From Amoeboaphelidium protococcarum (lineage: Eukaryota; Aphelidiomycota; Aphelidea), in contig JALECJ010000254.1 in the NCBI GenBank assembly GCA_023515745.1, forward strand, positions 1,922,001-1,986,000: 64,000 nucleotides of DNA, in the 5' to 3' direction. Made by a program: the position numbers and the translations under genes. Below, piece by piece: positions 45,434 to 58,766 of this stretch. The notes below the pieces were generated by a model, which was not told the origin of the DNA, did not search any database, and was given only the letters and a program-made list of their open reading frames with translations. The first letter of the stretch is position 1. The number at the start of each line of letters is the position of its first letter.

Positions 45434-48400
45434 TCATTGTCTCAACTTCTTCCCATATCGGATATTGTTCTCTTCTACTTTACGCTTCTTGGCATTCTAC
45501 TTCATCGAGCGCTTCTAAACCTTTCGCTGCTCATAGCGTTGCGGATCGGACACTGCCATCAATTACTTTTCTCTAAGACGCTCATTCTTCACCTTTTATA
45601 TCTCCATCTACACCTCTTGCTGAATCCTGAAATACTCTGATGTGCCAATCTTCTTCTCAATAGCTCTCATTGTTAGGTGGCACTGTGTTTTCACCTCTTC
45701 AAATCCAGTAACAGCTGTGGTCTCATCCTAAGATGTTCTGTAAATGAATGGCAGAATAGTTTGTAATATAAGGCATAAGTCTTCTTTATCTACACTATCA
45801 GCGATATGGGTGAGCCAGTCAATTACCACGCGTCTCACCAGAACCGAAGGTGAATTCTGCTCTAGTTTAGCCATCACGATTGCTCTTTTGTACAAAGATA
45901 GAAGATTCTATGCTTGATCTTGATCATCACTAGTACTGAGCTAAACATCTGCAGCACGAGGAGTAAATCCAGATGGAAGACATTGACTATACTCATAATC
46001 ACCAATAACTTTGAGATTGTCCAGAGTCAAAGCACACTGTTATTCATCCAGCACAGAACTTTTCAACTGATTCAGACTTAATCTCATCAGTTTATTAGTA
46101 TGTAGAGCTAATGCATGAGGTTCAGAACGAGCAATCTAGAGCACCAAGCGAGTAGAAGCCAGGCGCACCCAAGCATGAACGTCCAACATACACTTCATCA
46201 CTGACTCTAATAACTGATCATTCACAGCCAGATTATTGGCTTACAAGCACTTATTAAAGAATGCTAAACACTGATAACGCAACTGCCAATCTTGATCATC
46301 GCCCAGACTCTGGTCAAATACGGCGAAGCACTTCTACATGAACAAGTCCAAAGATTTTGATGATACTATACAGGTATTACCGTCATCATTCTGTCGAGAC
46401 TGACTCAATATTAAAATACCGAGAACTTGCACTCCAAGGCTTTTCAAAGTGTTCTCACCATCCAGCCACAGAGTGATCAGATTCTCAACTTTCACCAAAT
46501 TCTTCTAGGACATCATTGGGAATAGACTATCCAAAACCTGTGCAGCTTTCTCTTTACAGCGAGGTGAGAGATCATTGGCCAGACACATCACTAGAGCCAT
46601 GAACAGGGCTTCTCCCTGCGCATCAATCACATCAGCGGGAAACTTTAAAAGTATCAACTCCAACATTTGCATTACAGACAATCTGCCAGCTTCAATGTCA
46701 TAACTCATATTGCTGGCAACAAACTAAAACAACTTCTTGATCTTATTCTCACCCACCGGATAATCAAGATGGAACTGCACTACTATACTTCTACAGACAG
46801 ACTAAACGTGACCGGACTGATGAGTGACAGCACATTGGCAGCACTCATCAATGATGTCATACAAGATTGGAGCCATCATACGCTTGGCAAGCACAGATCT
46901 GATAAAGGAGAATATTACAGAATGTTCATCTGACTTTGGAATATCAGACTTTATCATTTTCAGAATGGCAGTCAACTGGTGTTCATTCAATAGTTCAATG
47001 TCTGGGCAACTTTTCAGGGTCACAGCCAGCAGACGTAGACATTCTTGCACCAGCGGATTATTCAGATTCAAGTGTCGAAGTACTATATTGACGCATAAAT
47101 TACAGCACCTGCTCAGCACATCAGAGGATAACTATAATTTTCTGTTTAACATTTAGCACAAACACTTGAGGCAAGAATTCAGCACGCCAGTCTCCTTAAC
47201 CTCCAACAAGGCGCTAAGCTATTCAAGAATTCTATTCCATTGTTCAGAGTCATCCACCTAGTCTCTCTTCAGTAGGCCTCTCAATAGATTCAGACCAAGT
47301 TCAATTAACAAGTGCTTATTCTAATCAAAGTAATGTTTCATAGCCTGTGAAGATTCAGTCTTGGTAATAGGAGAAGCATCCACATCCATGTCATTAGATT
47401 GCTCTATACTCTCAACCAACGTAATACTTTGCTTCTTTTAAGAGTGGAAGCCGCTTTAGACAGGCTACAACAATGATTAAATAAGGGACATCAGAGCATT
47501 AGAATCGAGGCCACTATTCCTCAACAATCCAATGGAAAACTTGCGTAATACGTCGCCCATCTTTACACTAAATGATCTACCCTGAGATGCATCCAATAGA
47601 CTGGCAACACGATCCATAACTTTCGGTAATGAAGATGGAGATAGCACAGCGGATAAACACTCGAATGCCTCAATACTACGACAGCCGCGATACTCTTTGG
47701 ACTGACGAGCCAGCTCTTCAACCTCTTTCTATTCACCCACAAGCCCAAATATATCAGTAAACAAAATAGATAAAGTGACATCCATGCAGCGATCAAAAGC
47801 GCCAACAGTAAACACATCGAAACTGTCAATGATGATACTAGATAAACTGTACCCGAGAACATGTAATTAGTAACCTTTAGTGAGAGCAGATCTGAGCTCC
47901 TTCACCAAATACTCAAGACAGTTGTGACCAAGGAGCTTAACAATCTTTACCAGTGTATTACGCGCCTAATCTCTAACTTCTTGGCTACGAGACCGCAAAA
48001 TGTACACCAAACAGGTAAATAGACGCTTAATCTCGTACACGAAAACACTGTCAGATAAATTCTACAGCAACTACGCATAAGTGAGTGCAACTGGAATTCT
48101 GATAGCCAACTTGGAGTCATCTTCCGTACGCATATTCAAAATCTTGTACAAGTAAGGTAAGATCTTAGAGGATAAAGCATCCATTGCTGAACATTCCTAC
48201 TCACAGCCATCCTATGCCTTCCAATGAAATTGCTCCAAAACAGCCAAAAGTGCTCTTAACATAGACTTTTACCCTTTCATATCGAAAAGCTTCTTCAGCT
48301 AAGAGTAGACACTGTAATACTATGACCAAGTCAACCGACGGCAAATCGCAGCGATGGCATGAATAGAATCAACCACAATCTAATCATGTATTTTCTTCTC

Positions 48401-51400
48401 TGCAGATAGGAGATTGTTCATAAAGATTAGCATAAACACATTGACCAAAGTGGAGCTTGGAATTTACTGAGATGAGTCATTTTTCAAATGCTCAGTGAAC
48501 CTTCTAATAGCTTTGGCCCTTCTATGAAGCTGCAAATGAATAATGTTAGTGAAGAAATTTGCCTCTTCGTCACCACCAGCTCTTAGTTCGCCCAGTCCGG
48601 CAACTTTAGACCAATCAGGCATCTCCAATATAAGACAATCCATGAGAAGAACAACCTCGGTCCTCACATCTTCATCCAAAGATTTGACGCCGTTCTTAAT
48701 AAAGCTGAAGATATGAGTGTCCAACAAACTCTTCAAAGGCGAATCATCCTGAAGTTTAGCGGCCAGGCTTATAAATTTTCTCATTCCATAAGATGCAGAC
48801 TATCGCAAGCTTTAATCACCAAGCACTTGTACAAAGTATAGATACTGATGAAGTATAATTCCCCATTCTACGCAATCCAGCTGATCAAGCAGAGTATCGT
48901 TAATCTAAGAGACGCAATTCAATCTGACGGACCAGTCTGCTTCATCAACTTGGCCACTTTTAAAAGCATTCAAGCTATTCAACAACAAGCACACTCTTTC
49001 ATACCGCGACTCTTTACTAGCAATAGTCTAAAAACACTGACAAAGCAATAGTCTAGACTCTTACAAAGTTAAAGATCTCAGACACAAAGTAAATGAGCTG
49101 ACTGCGCGCTACAAAGTATTTACATCACTGGAATCATCCAGAAGGTTAAGATGCTGAGGTAATACACTTGCAACAATCTTCAAAATATTAGCTTTCTGCT
49201 CTTGACTAACTTACTTATCTGCCATTGTGAGATAAGGAAGCAGCAGTGACACGTAATCAGTCAAAGCAGTGGTATCATTGCCGATATAATCCACCAGATT
49301 CGACAGAAGAGACACTTGACGCCTGAGAATTTTACTCTTGATACCATCGTCACTCTTCAAACTATAAAATGCAGCTTTTAGAGATAACATGAACCTACCA
49401 CTAACCATCTTGAGTATTGCACTAGCATTAGAATTGTCTCCTTTTGCAAAACTCAACAAGTTCTCAAATATGCTCAAAGTCATGTCAATGACTTCACTCT
49501 TCACATTAGTACCACTCAGCAGATCAATCAAGGGATAGAATATCTATTCTGCCTCACCACTAAGAAATGGCAAATATTGTTCATATTGACTCCATAGATG
49601 GAACAGTTGCAATAAAGTAGATGCCTATTGTAAATTCTCATCAGCAAACTTACTCAATCTCGGTCTAATAACCAGATTAAACATTTCATCAAAGCATCGA
49701 GCCAGCTACTATGACAGAGCATCACTACTTCTTATTTTGAAAAACTGCAGCACAGTCTTGGAAATTAATGTGCGCACCTACTTCCATTTATCTGCAAGAG
49801 GACCATCCAAGTCTTACTACAACTTTACATCAACTGACTACTAGACCAAAGACATCACATTCCACAATCGCGACACAGCGGGAACAATTGCAGTTTTCAT
49901 GAAAGTTACCAAATCTAACAGTCTTGACATCAGACCAATGATATTCTTCACTTCCTTATCTGCAATTGCGTCTTCAGCCTCATAGTCACCAAGCAAAAGA
50001 TCGACAAATATATTCAATTCACTCTCTTCCATAACCACCAAATAAGACATCAATGCCTAACGATTAGATCGCAACTGCTACACATTCTTCCCACCTTGTC
50101 CAGAGAAGGATTTAGAGAACAAGATGCGCAGCAATACAGGCAAGATGAATTGACGATCTTCTGATTACAACCAGTCAGACTCTTATGATATGGAACACCT
50201 AGCCAGAGTCTCTCTGAAAGTCTTTTCATCTACTAAAGCCAATAAATCATCGATATACTTACATAATCTAAGCTCTGAAAACACTTTGAGTAAATTGAGA
50301 GCACTTTTCTGCATTTAGACATCCGGGCGACATAATATGTCAAAGGATCTCTTTCTAAGACTAAGCAATATATCTTAAGATATGCTTAGCAGGGCAGAAT
50401 TATGAGCAAGTATCTCAAATAAATGGCGACTTCTAAGATACAACTGGTGCTCGTAATGAGATTAACATTAATCATACAGGCGGAGGTATTCTTTAGCAAT
50501 GTGCGCAACCCAGAGCTTGTTCAATCGCTGAGAGTTATCTTTCAGAGATGTACAAAGCAGAGAATACACATTCAGCAAGTCTACCCGCATATTAGATAGC
50601 AATTCAAAGTTTTACAGCAGATTATGAGCATAGACATTAACAGCACTTGCTTAATACAGGGGAAGATTTAAGGAAGCAATTTGATTAAGCGTGATATCAT
50701 GATAGTTGCCTTTATACTGCTCATCCCCACTTAAATCAGCTTAGCATGTCTTCTTTTACCGTTACTACCACGAACACAGCTACTATGCGCTAACATTGAA
50801 CATCCGTGGCAAGTAATCACTAGACAATAGAGTATCAAATTGTGAAATGAAATTCCAAATCACTTCCCATGTAGGATTTTTAGCCGCACCGTTTGGGTAA
50901 GAACTGACAAAAGTCCACATAAGATCGAGCACAGGAGCCCACAAGGGTTTATAATTGGCAGTCAACATACCAACGCAAATTTTTGGCAACAAATACAAAT
51001 CAGATTTACTAATTCTGGGAACTAAAGTCTTGATTTTATTGATTATACGTACCATCTCGCGGCTATTTTCAGGCGAATACTCTACTTATTCAAGTTAGAC
51101 CAATAGACTTAGAAGCTGCTAGTATACACTGCTGTCTTCACTAATTGAACTCAGACTCTACAAACCCAACAGGCGACAACTCCTCACGGGAGATACCAGA
51201 TTTTCTAACAAAAGAGCAACAATTGACTCTTTTAGATCAGCAGAGATCATCTGCAACCTCTCCGCCTACTCTTGAACCACGGATAAAAACACCACATTGC
51301 CACAATACTTTAGCTAAATGGCCAACTTGAACATGGGGGCGAGATCCTCACAACTAAGGGGCACACCTAAATAGTGCAAAATCTTAGCCAAGAAGAGAGC

Positions 51401-52987
51401 CTCTGAAAACATAAGGGAACCATCACCACTGCTCTCACACTCCTTCAGGCGCTATTAAAGCATCTTAAGCAGGCATTGCTTCAAGGCATCTTCATTCCAA
51501 ATTACAATAAATGGCAACAGCGACATTAAAGCAATATGTTAATCTGACAATTAAGCAGTTAATTCAGTTAAAGAACCATCTGGAATCACCTAATCAACAC
51601 AATTCCCTAGATCCAACTTCTGCCCACCATCCAGACAGATAGTACCATCACACTAATGACAGAATATCCACTATACAAGTTTTAATTGATCATCAGTTGA
51701 CTTCAACTAAAAAGATTCAGTAAGGACTGGTAATATCAATTGGGCAAAGTCAATGGTGCAAATTTTCAACATTACAGAGCAGAACTAAAGCACTTTTTCG
51801 GCGCCAATTCGACTGATTAAATAACGCAAGCTAGCCAAAAGTCTATCATTATCATAGGAAGCATTCAGAAGCAATGCAATAAGAGAAGCTAAATCAACAA
51901 TCTGAGATTCATTCAGTTATACCAGGTCGATACTGGATATCATTGAAGTAGTACACCACTCTCCAATTCTCTATATCGATTTTTATACGCGAGTTCCCTT
52001 CCTGACCGCCAGCACAAGAACTATCAACTTGATAAAGTACCAATGCTATTGCATATCAACATTTTACGCATGAGATAGCAACATGGACACAATATCCTAA
52101 TTAGAGTCAGAGTCACCATGAATTAGCAACAAAATCAACGTCTTTTCAGTCAATTCTAATCCACACTTGGAATCTTCGATATTATCCAACAGGACTGCCA
52201 ATATCCTCAAAGCCTTGAAATGGAATAAATTACCAATACCTTTCATGCACTCTGCAAACAGAGCCGCCACAGAATCCAAAAGACAGCCTCTACTATGCTC
52301 CTAAGAGTCCACAATCTACAGCATCTACTTGATCACATCACGTAGCGCATCACCATCAGGAACTTTGCGCAATACAAAAGCCAACGACGGCGCGGCAAAC
52401 CACTTGACAAACTCGGTATCATCCATAAGAAGTGGTAGAATATCAGTGAATGTCTACATGAAATTAGCAGCCAATAATCGCTTAAGGTACTTGAAAAGGT
52501 ACCCAATAGCCTCAAAGATCTTCTCAATCATATCGGCATCCTGCTTGTACTGTTTAAGTAATTTACTAAAGCAGAGGATGAACTGAGCAAAGTATGGATA
52601 GAAATCATCCCTCAAGTCTTTGGCCAGCATAGTCACCAGATTGAGCAAAACATCCATTGCAAGAGATTGATCCTTGTTCAAGTGACTCAGCAAGACTTAC
52701 ACAATATCATCCTTGTAATATACCACCTGATTAAATGTATTCACCAACGGCTAAACTTCCTAACAGAAGCGCTAAAAGTCCAATGTGCAATTCAAGTCTC
52801 TCCACTCCTGGAGTGACGCGTTAAAGTACGAATCACCTTCCTCTGGTTCCAGCTCTTCCACGCGACTTATCCGGTGCACAACATCTGGATTAATCCTCTT
52901 CAGTCTATCAGCAAACTTGATATACTTGAATTTAATTTTCCCATTCTCTTCCACCACCTACTTTGTCCTATAATTAGTGGTACTCAT
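45434..52987 (-). CDS. UTP20: UTP20 (U3 snoRNP / small-subunit processome component)
   Basis: One uninterrupted frame of 2518 codons in a UAR=Gln code, starting MSTTNYRTKQVVEENGKIKF and ending in a basic tail (KRSMKQNAKKRKVEENNI, then RYGKKLRQ) before TGA 45434-45436. The length matches UTP20 (about 2500-2800 residues), a HEAT-repeat giant needed for 18S rRNA processing in the nucleolus. The N-terminus fits the family closely: FADRLKRINPDVVHRI, SYFNASLQEWRDLN, FNQVVYYKDDIVQVLLSHL, NLVTMLAKDLRDDFYPYF and FEAIGYLFKYLKRLL. The rest is HEAT repeats with no other domain. Dozens of TAA/TAG codons fall in it, which makes it the longest single proof of the altered code here. Confidence 0.95.
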
Positions 52988-53124
52988 TATGGTTCAGAAT
53001 GAAAATTTTAATTCTTTGACATGTTTTCAAAAACGAAAAACTCGTTTGATCGGGCGATGATCTCTCTTAAAACTGTGTACGGTGCTCTAACACCATAACG
53101 AAGAATAGAGTTGTTGCAATAGTA

Positions 53125-53706
53125 ATGTAGAGGACATTGGCCTTGATAAAGCCGCATGTCGTGGCTGATAAAAAGGCAGTTGACTATATTTTTAAGACTA
53201 TCGAATCTAATGATAAGAAATTAAATAAAGTGGGAGCTTTTGATATTGAAAGGCAGTAAACGATGACTTGGAACAATAGTGAGGCATCACAGTTTTACAA
53301 GGAACATTAAGGAAAAGAGTTTTATCCTAGATTAATCGAATACATGACAAGGTATGTACATATATATATATTATATGAGTTATACTTTAACAATTCATCA
53401 TCATGAGTTATATGGTAATGTAGCGGTCCATTTATTGCCATGATTCTGGTTGCGCCTGATGCTGTAAATCGGTGGCGAACTCTTATCGGACACAGCGATC
53501 CGGTAAAGTAAGTTTTAACTGGGAAAATAAATTTTGTATTTGAAATATATCTGATAAAGTGTATTCAATGTAGAGCCAAATTATAAGATCCTATGAGTCT
53601 ACGCGCGATGTATGCTCTAAATTTAACTAGAAATGGATTTCACGGTTCGGATTCTAGCGAGAGCGCCCGTAAAGAGATTGAAATGGTATTTCGATAGTCT
53701 AAATGA
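53125..53706 (+). CDS. Nucleoside diphosphate kinase
   Basis: Transfers gamma-phosphate between NTPs and NDPs through phosphohistidine. Exons 53125-53351, 53424-53507 and 53574-53706 (introns 72 and 66 nt, both ending ATGTAG) give 147 residues. It begins MQRTLALIKPHVV (usual ERTxxxIKPD; the Asp is His), then FYKEHQGKEFYPRLIEYMTSGP, KLQDPMSLRAMYAL (substrate Arg) and the active-site NGFHGSDSSESA with catalytic His127. Single-domain length; the divergence at the start and WNNSEASQFY suggest an NME5/6-like or divergent paralogue rather than the main cytosolic NDK. Confidence 0.92.
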
Positions 53707-53847
53707 GATCATCTTATAACTTGTAAACAGCTGAAGTGGGAAGTGACCATTGTCTTATTATGTTAAAAAATTAGGAAATCAAAGAATCTAATTGCACTGA
53801 ATACTATTTTCACATCATCATTATCATTATCATTATAGTCTCAAAAA

Positions 53848-55014
53848 TCAATTCCTGAACGACTGTCGAAGAGTGGTCGACATATCAGAGCCAGGAGATT
53901 GAGGAGGAGTTTTCTAAACTTTAAAGAAGCCGCGCGTATCTCTATCAACCAAATACTGCTGGCGACCATTAGGACTTAGTGGTGAGACTGGGCCACCATT
54001 ATTACTACTGTGTGCGGACAGTGGACTTGCAAGAGTCTTAGAGTCACGACCGGTTTTAACGGTGTGCTGTTGAGAAGATTTTTTCAAAGGCTCTACAATC
54101 AAGTGCACGCCACCGTTATTGTTGACACCACCATAATTCTTTGACATATCGCTGCCATCAGACACGGCAGGAGGTAGAAGGATCAGGATTGCAATCACGT
54201 AAGATGAAGTAATACCAAGCGTGTACAGCTTTGTGAACACATCCAAAATGAACTGATTGTAAAAGAACATGTCAGAAGAGATTGCATCTACAGCAATAGC
54301 ACCCAGGCCGACTGCAATCAACAGCATTGACACGGTCAGGAAATTGTTCATGCGGCCATAATACTTGATTCTAGAGTGTGCTTTAGTCTACACAGGCAGC
54401 TGCAGAGCCAGTTTCTTGAATCTGAATCGAGACACCTGAGACAGTACCAGTAACAGCACACACTGAAACACGTAAACAAAGATCGGCACAACACCACTTA
54501 CAATCACATTCTACGAGATAAAATACCACACCTACAAGAAGGGATAGATACTGAGACTCACCATAGAGTAGATAGCGTAAGCCTTAAACTCAAAGGAGGA
54601 CATGAACTGCTTGTTCAATTCAGCTTTGGACATGTGATTCCACAGCGCCATCAGTAAGAATAGAGATGCACATTATAGAGTCCAGCTGAGATTGAGCAAA
54701 ACAGAGATACTCGGGAAGATGTTCTAGTCTTGTCGATTGTACTCCGATAGAGGACGCGTGATGATTATACCAGTCACTGGGTCCACGTAATATCCTTGAC
54801 GATACTTCACCACGGCTGCAATGAGGTTGTAAACCACGAGCACGAGTAGAGATAGTAGCAGTAAAATTATAGCGACACTTTTCAATTCAATCCTTTTCAA
54901 TGCCTTTGCACTGAGTATTCTAACTCCATCATTAGTCTTGATTCTATATAAGATGAATACTCCATAGGCAATTAACGTGAATGCCGCGTCCAAATATGAA
55001 AATCCTGTAAACAT
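53848..55014 (-). CDS. Seven-segment membrane protein, unknown
   Basis: 388 residues, single exon, ATG 55012-55014, TGA 53848-53850. Hydrophobic segments: MFTGFSYLDAAFTLIAYGVF, VAIILLLLSLLVLVVYNLIA, ISVLLNLSWTLQCASLFLLM, AYAIYSMVSLSIYPFLQVWY, VIVSGVVPIFVYVFQCVLLL, FLTVSMLLIAVGLGAIAV and LYTLGITSSYVIAILILLPP. The cytosolic C-terminus is Ser/Pro/Asn-rich with TP/SP sites, typical of a phosphoregulated receptor-like tail. The seven-helix count and long tail resemble fungal seven-TM proteins, but I cannot name a family. Confidence 0.65.
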
Positions 55015-55405
55015 AATTCCTTATTCAAATCAACACTTATTCTGCTCTTAGATGCTGATAAAGCGCTAATCAATTTAAAATGGAAATGTAGCGAAGGAAG
55101 ACAGATACTGAACTGAGCAGACAGAGATAATCTAATCGTAAGAAGTTAATCCTTTAATTGGCTAATCACAAGTAACGGTGCAACAGAAAGTCGTACGCCT
55201 GATCAAATGTTGAATGCTGATTGGCTGAAACTGGATTGAATTGCGAAGTGACCTTCAGCTTGGCGTCTGGGCATTTTGTGCATCTCTGTGCAGTATTTGT
55301 GTAATATTAGTAATCATCTCGTACTCAGAATGTAATGGCTTATTAAAAATGCAAATGACTTAAATTTAAATTCCACAGATTTAACACATTGCAGCACTGT
55401 TATTA
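55015..55405. other. Intergenic
   Basis: 391 nt between the membrane protein start and the EB1 stop. An ATTGG (reverse CCAAT) lies near 55220; otherwise no structure or frame is seen. Confidence 0.4.
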
Positions 55406-56415
55406 TCAGAATGTTTCATCGATTATTTGAGCTTCAGGCGCAACCAAATTGTCATCATCAGGAGGCAATTCAAATCCCTCTTCAGTGCTATACAAAACAC
55501 TAGATAACTCTTGACAGAATTTCCCCACATCAGATGAACCTTCTTGATCTACAAAGCTCATTCTCTTTTTTATAACATATGAAGATATCTAAAGTTGGAA
55601 AATGCTACCTTGACGATTCTGGACCAAGATTTCAACATCTCGCAACTTTTTGAAATAGAAATCACGCTCCTTCTCTAGTCCATCAACAATCACTTGCAGT
55701 TGAGTGATCTACGCATTCAACGCGTCAACTTGAGCAGTAGACACCTAAGGACGCGATATAGCAGCTGCATTTCTCTAAGCAGCCGCACGATTCGGAGCAG
55801 GAGAGTTGGACGCTTGTTTCAGCGAACGCGATGAATTAGACGCAGCACCGGCACCAGATGGAAGTTTTCTCGCACTTCCGCTGGCCGTTGAGTTGGCCAT
55901 TGCAGCACGCGACCCACCTCCACCACCGCTGCCTGCTGACTTTGACCTTCTTCGTGATACGGCATCGTACGATCCACCAGGAAAATGGCTGTCCCAATAC
56001 TGTTTCACCCACTGCAGAAACTCCAAATTGTCTTGAAACTTGCATTTCAAAAGTCTTTCCACTGGGATTACCTACAAAGACACGTAATATTTTTTTAAAT
56101 GAGTATTAATCTGTAAATGTAAGTTTCATACCTTTTCAATCTTGTGGTCAAGAAATGTCTTTTGTAAAACTTTGAAATTGTTGACGTATTCATACTCATG
56201 CAGAGCATTAAACTTTAATTTACTCATTTACACATCACCTACAAGATTCAATTACGAGCATTGATGAACTTTGTATCAGCAAACTGTCACCTACCGAAAA
56301 TAGAGTCAAATATTTGAGCCAATGCAGCCCCAGTTCCGACTTGTTCAATTTTAGTATAATTGAGCTGCAAGAGGTCGTTCAACCAAGCAAGAAGTTCCTA
56401 TCTACTTTCCCCCAT
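55406..56415 (-). CDS. EB1: EB1 (MAPRE) microtubule plus-end protein
   Basis: Four exons (56295-56415, 56132-56238, 55609-56071, 55406-55548; introns 56, 60 and 60 nt, all ending TTGTAG or TTTGTAG) encode 277 residues. Calponin-homology domain 1-125: [76 protein letters not shown] and [14 protein letters not shown] Ser/Gly/Ala basic linker follows, then a coiled coil with the EB homology region (about 190-235: [27 protein letters not shown]) and an acidic tail ending IIDETF instead of the usual EEY/F. TAG codes Gln at residue 6. It tracks growing microtubule ends and recruits SxIP proteins. Confidence 0.97.
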
Positions 56416-56644
56416 TTTCTTCAAAAGTACACTTTATCTTCTTCTAGCACTTAAGTTGAGAAATGATGGAGCGACCTTCTCTGTAACAGAAAGAGCATTC
56501 GACGCGACAAGAGTGAAACAACGCGTAATGATTTAGAAATCTGTTGCTACTGCCAAAAGTGGATGGTAAGAAAGAGATAATTGTGAATTACAATACCGAT
56601 ATAATATTACCTCAGGACTTCATTATTAATATTCAATTACAAGA

Positions 56645-58240
56645 TCAAGCTAGACGAATGACTTTTGCATGGTGACTGTGCAGCTCTTCAACCTTGTGCT
56701 GAGCCTATTCGCCCAAACTCTCTTCCTGTAACGGCTTGACATCATGATAATCATTCTCATCCAAATCCTCACCACCGCTGCTCAAACTATCAGACTTGCT
56801 CTTCTCCAACAGATCAATTGCACTATCCTTGAATTGGGCAGACTTGCTATTCAAGTTGGATGAAGCATCTGAAACCTTCTGAGCACCGACACTGACAAAA
56901 TCTTCAGCCTTGTCCAAAGCCTAATCTTTCTTCTCAGAAGCAAGATCAGCTGCTTTACCCGCCAAATCACTGACATTCTCTACAGCAGAATCCTTCATGT
57001 CTTTTGCATCATCAGAGACAGTTTGCAAAGCATCTGCAGTCTTTGGGAAAGTCTCGCGAGCCTTTTCACCTAGCTCATTAACCTTCTCAGAAGCAGCATC
57101 GCGGGCTTACTTGGATAGATCCTAAGCTTGCTATCCAGCGTCACCAGCAACTTTCTATGCACCAGCTACTAATCCATCGCGCTAAACTTTGCCGGCCACA
57201 TCTTAAGCATAGTCTTTCACATCAGAAGCAGCAGATTAGACAGTTTCTGTTGCTTGCGGAAAGGACTCCTAAACTTTGGATGCAAATCCACTAGCTAATT
57301 CTGAAGACTGATTTCTAACCTTGGAAGCCAACTGGGCAGAACTCTCCTTCACATCTTCATAACCTTCTTACAGCTTTCCTTTAACCTGATCACGAACCTG
57401 AGACACACGGCTAGACAGCTTATCTTCAGCTTCAGAAGCAAAGCCGAGGACATTACCAATCAGACGCTTAGACTACTTCATAACATACATCGTGATCCAG
57501 TACGAGGACATCAAACCAGCCGCTCCAATGAGAGACCAGAACAGAGCAGTGGATGAAAACAACAGCCATCCACCAACAGACAGGCCTAAAATGACAGAAG
57601 ACACAGCCAAAGTCCAGCCAATAACAGACAATGCGGCAACTGAAGCAATCAAAATAGGGGTAGAAGCCAGAGCCAGAGTCCAGATAAGAATAGGACCTCT
57701 TGTAGGATTATTGCGAGCATATTGAGCCAGCAGAGAGTACATGACACGCATAGGCCCAAACAGATTAATGAAAGACCATCTCCATGCACCTTCCCACAGA
57801 CTCAAATCCTTGGTAGACTATTCCAAAACATCACGCATACCAGGTACATTGTCAATTAGCAAACCAGACCACCATTCGGAAACCATCTCATACAATTCAG
57901 TGGTGAGGGAGATTAAGAAATTGGCATAACTAATCGTCTCACCATAGAAATCCTACCACAGAGACAGATTCTCATCCTGTTACGGCAAACCAATCTGATA
58001 GCTCACTTCAACAGTGTTCATTTCAATAATCTGAGTGTTGTTCTCGATCATCATATCAAGGTCTTGATTCAAGCCATCTTTCTGAAATTACTGTGGAGTG
58101 GCACTTCCATCAGAGGAGGACGAAGAGGATGAGCTCATATCCTTCTAACCTGCCAGCTTACTGGTGCCAGGGATAGGCTGAGGAGGAGCATCGTGGACGG
58201 CAGCAGCATAACTTTCATGCGGTCTATTAGCAGATAACAT
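56645..58240 (-). CDS. Promethin/LDAF1-like protein with long amphipathic repeat tail
   Basis: 531 residues, single exon, TGA end. N-terminus disordered (Ser run near 38). Residues about 145-255 hold four tightly packed hydrophobic segments (ILIWTLALASTPILIASVAAL, split in two; SVIGWTLAVSSVILGLSVGG; LFWSLIGAAGLMSSYWI), the arrangement of promethin/LDAF1 and fungal Ldo proteins that sit at seipin and lipid-droplet sites. Residues about 265-500 are Ala/Lys/Asp/Gln-rich 11-residue-type amphipathic repeats (ASKVRNQSSELASGFASKV) like perilipins, apolipoproteins or LEA proteins. A lipid-droplet coat or assembly role is inferred from this combination; the family match is moderate. Confidence 0.55.
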
Positions 58241-58766
58241 ACTGTCAGATGACAAATGATGTATATTGTCTTTACGAATTGAATAAAAGACTAAGAAGTG
58301 TCAATTATAAAAAGACAGTTATATAATACGGGAAACTATTAAGTACAACCAAACTAATGACAGATAAGACAGTGAAAGTGACAATAAAAGAGAGAGAGAG
58401 AGCGCGTCGTCAGTCATCGTTGTTGTTTCGACAACTTTGAGATTCACGCGCGTACTGATTCATCTCGCATTATCACATCACATCACATCTTGTTACTGTT
58501 ATGAATGATAAGGTGAAACAATGAATATATTCTCAAATCCCCTTATTGACTAATCTATCACTTATCCATTGTTTGAAGTAATTTTTTAATGGCTCAAACA
58601 GATGGTGCATACATTCTATGCTTGACCACTAGTTTGAAGTGTTAGGAAAACGCACATAGAAGATCGCGTTCTTTTCCTTTTTACTACCGAAAGTCTTGCC
58701 AAGATCAAACATCTACAGTTAATACATTCATAATCTAATCATATTTTGACCTGTATCAGCTCAAAG
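58241..58766. promoter_or_regulatory. Divergent spacer with AG microsatellite and GTTGTTTCGAC word
   Basis: 526 nt between the lipid-droplet-like gene (minus) and MED15 (plus). It has an (AG)n tract at about 58389-58402 and the palindrome-like GTTGTTTCGACAAC at 58422-58435, the same pairing of CT/AG tract and GTTGAAAC-type word seen in the copia LTR. No coding frame supported. Confidence 0.5.
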
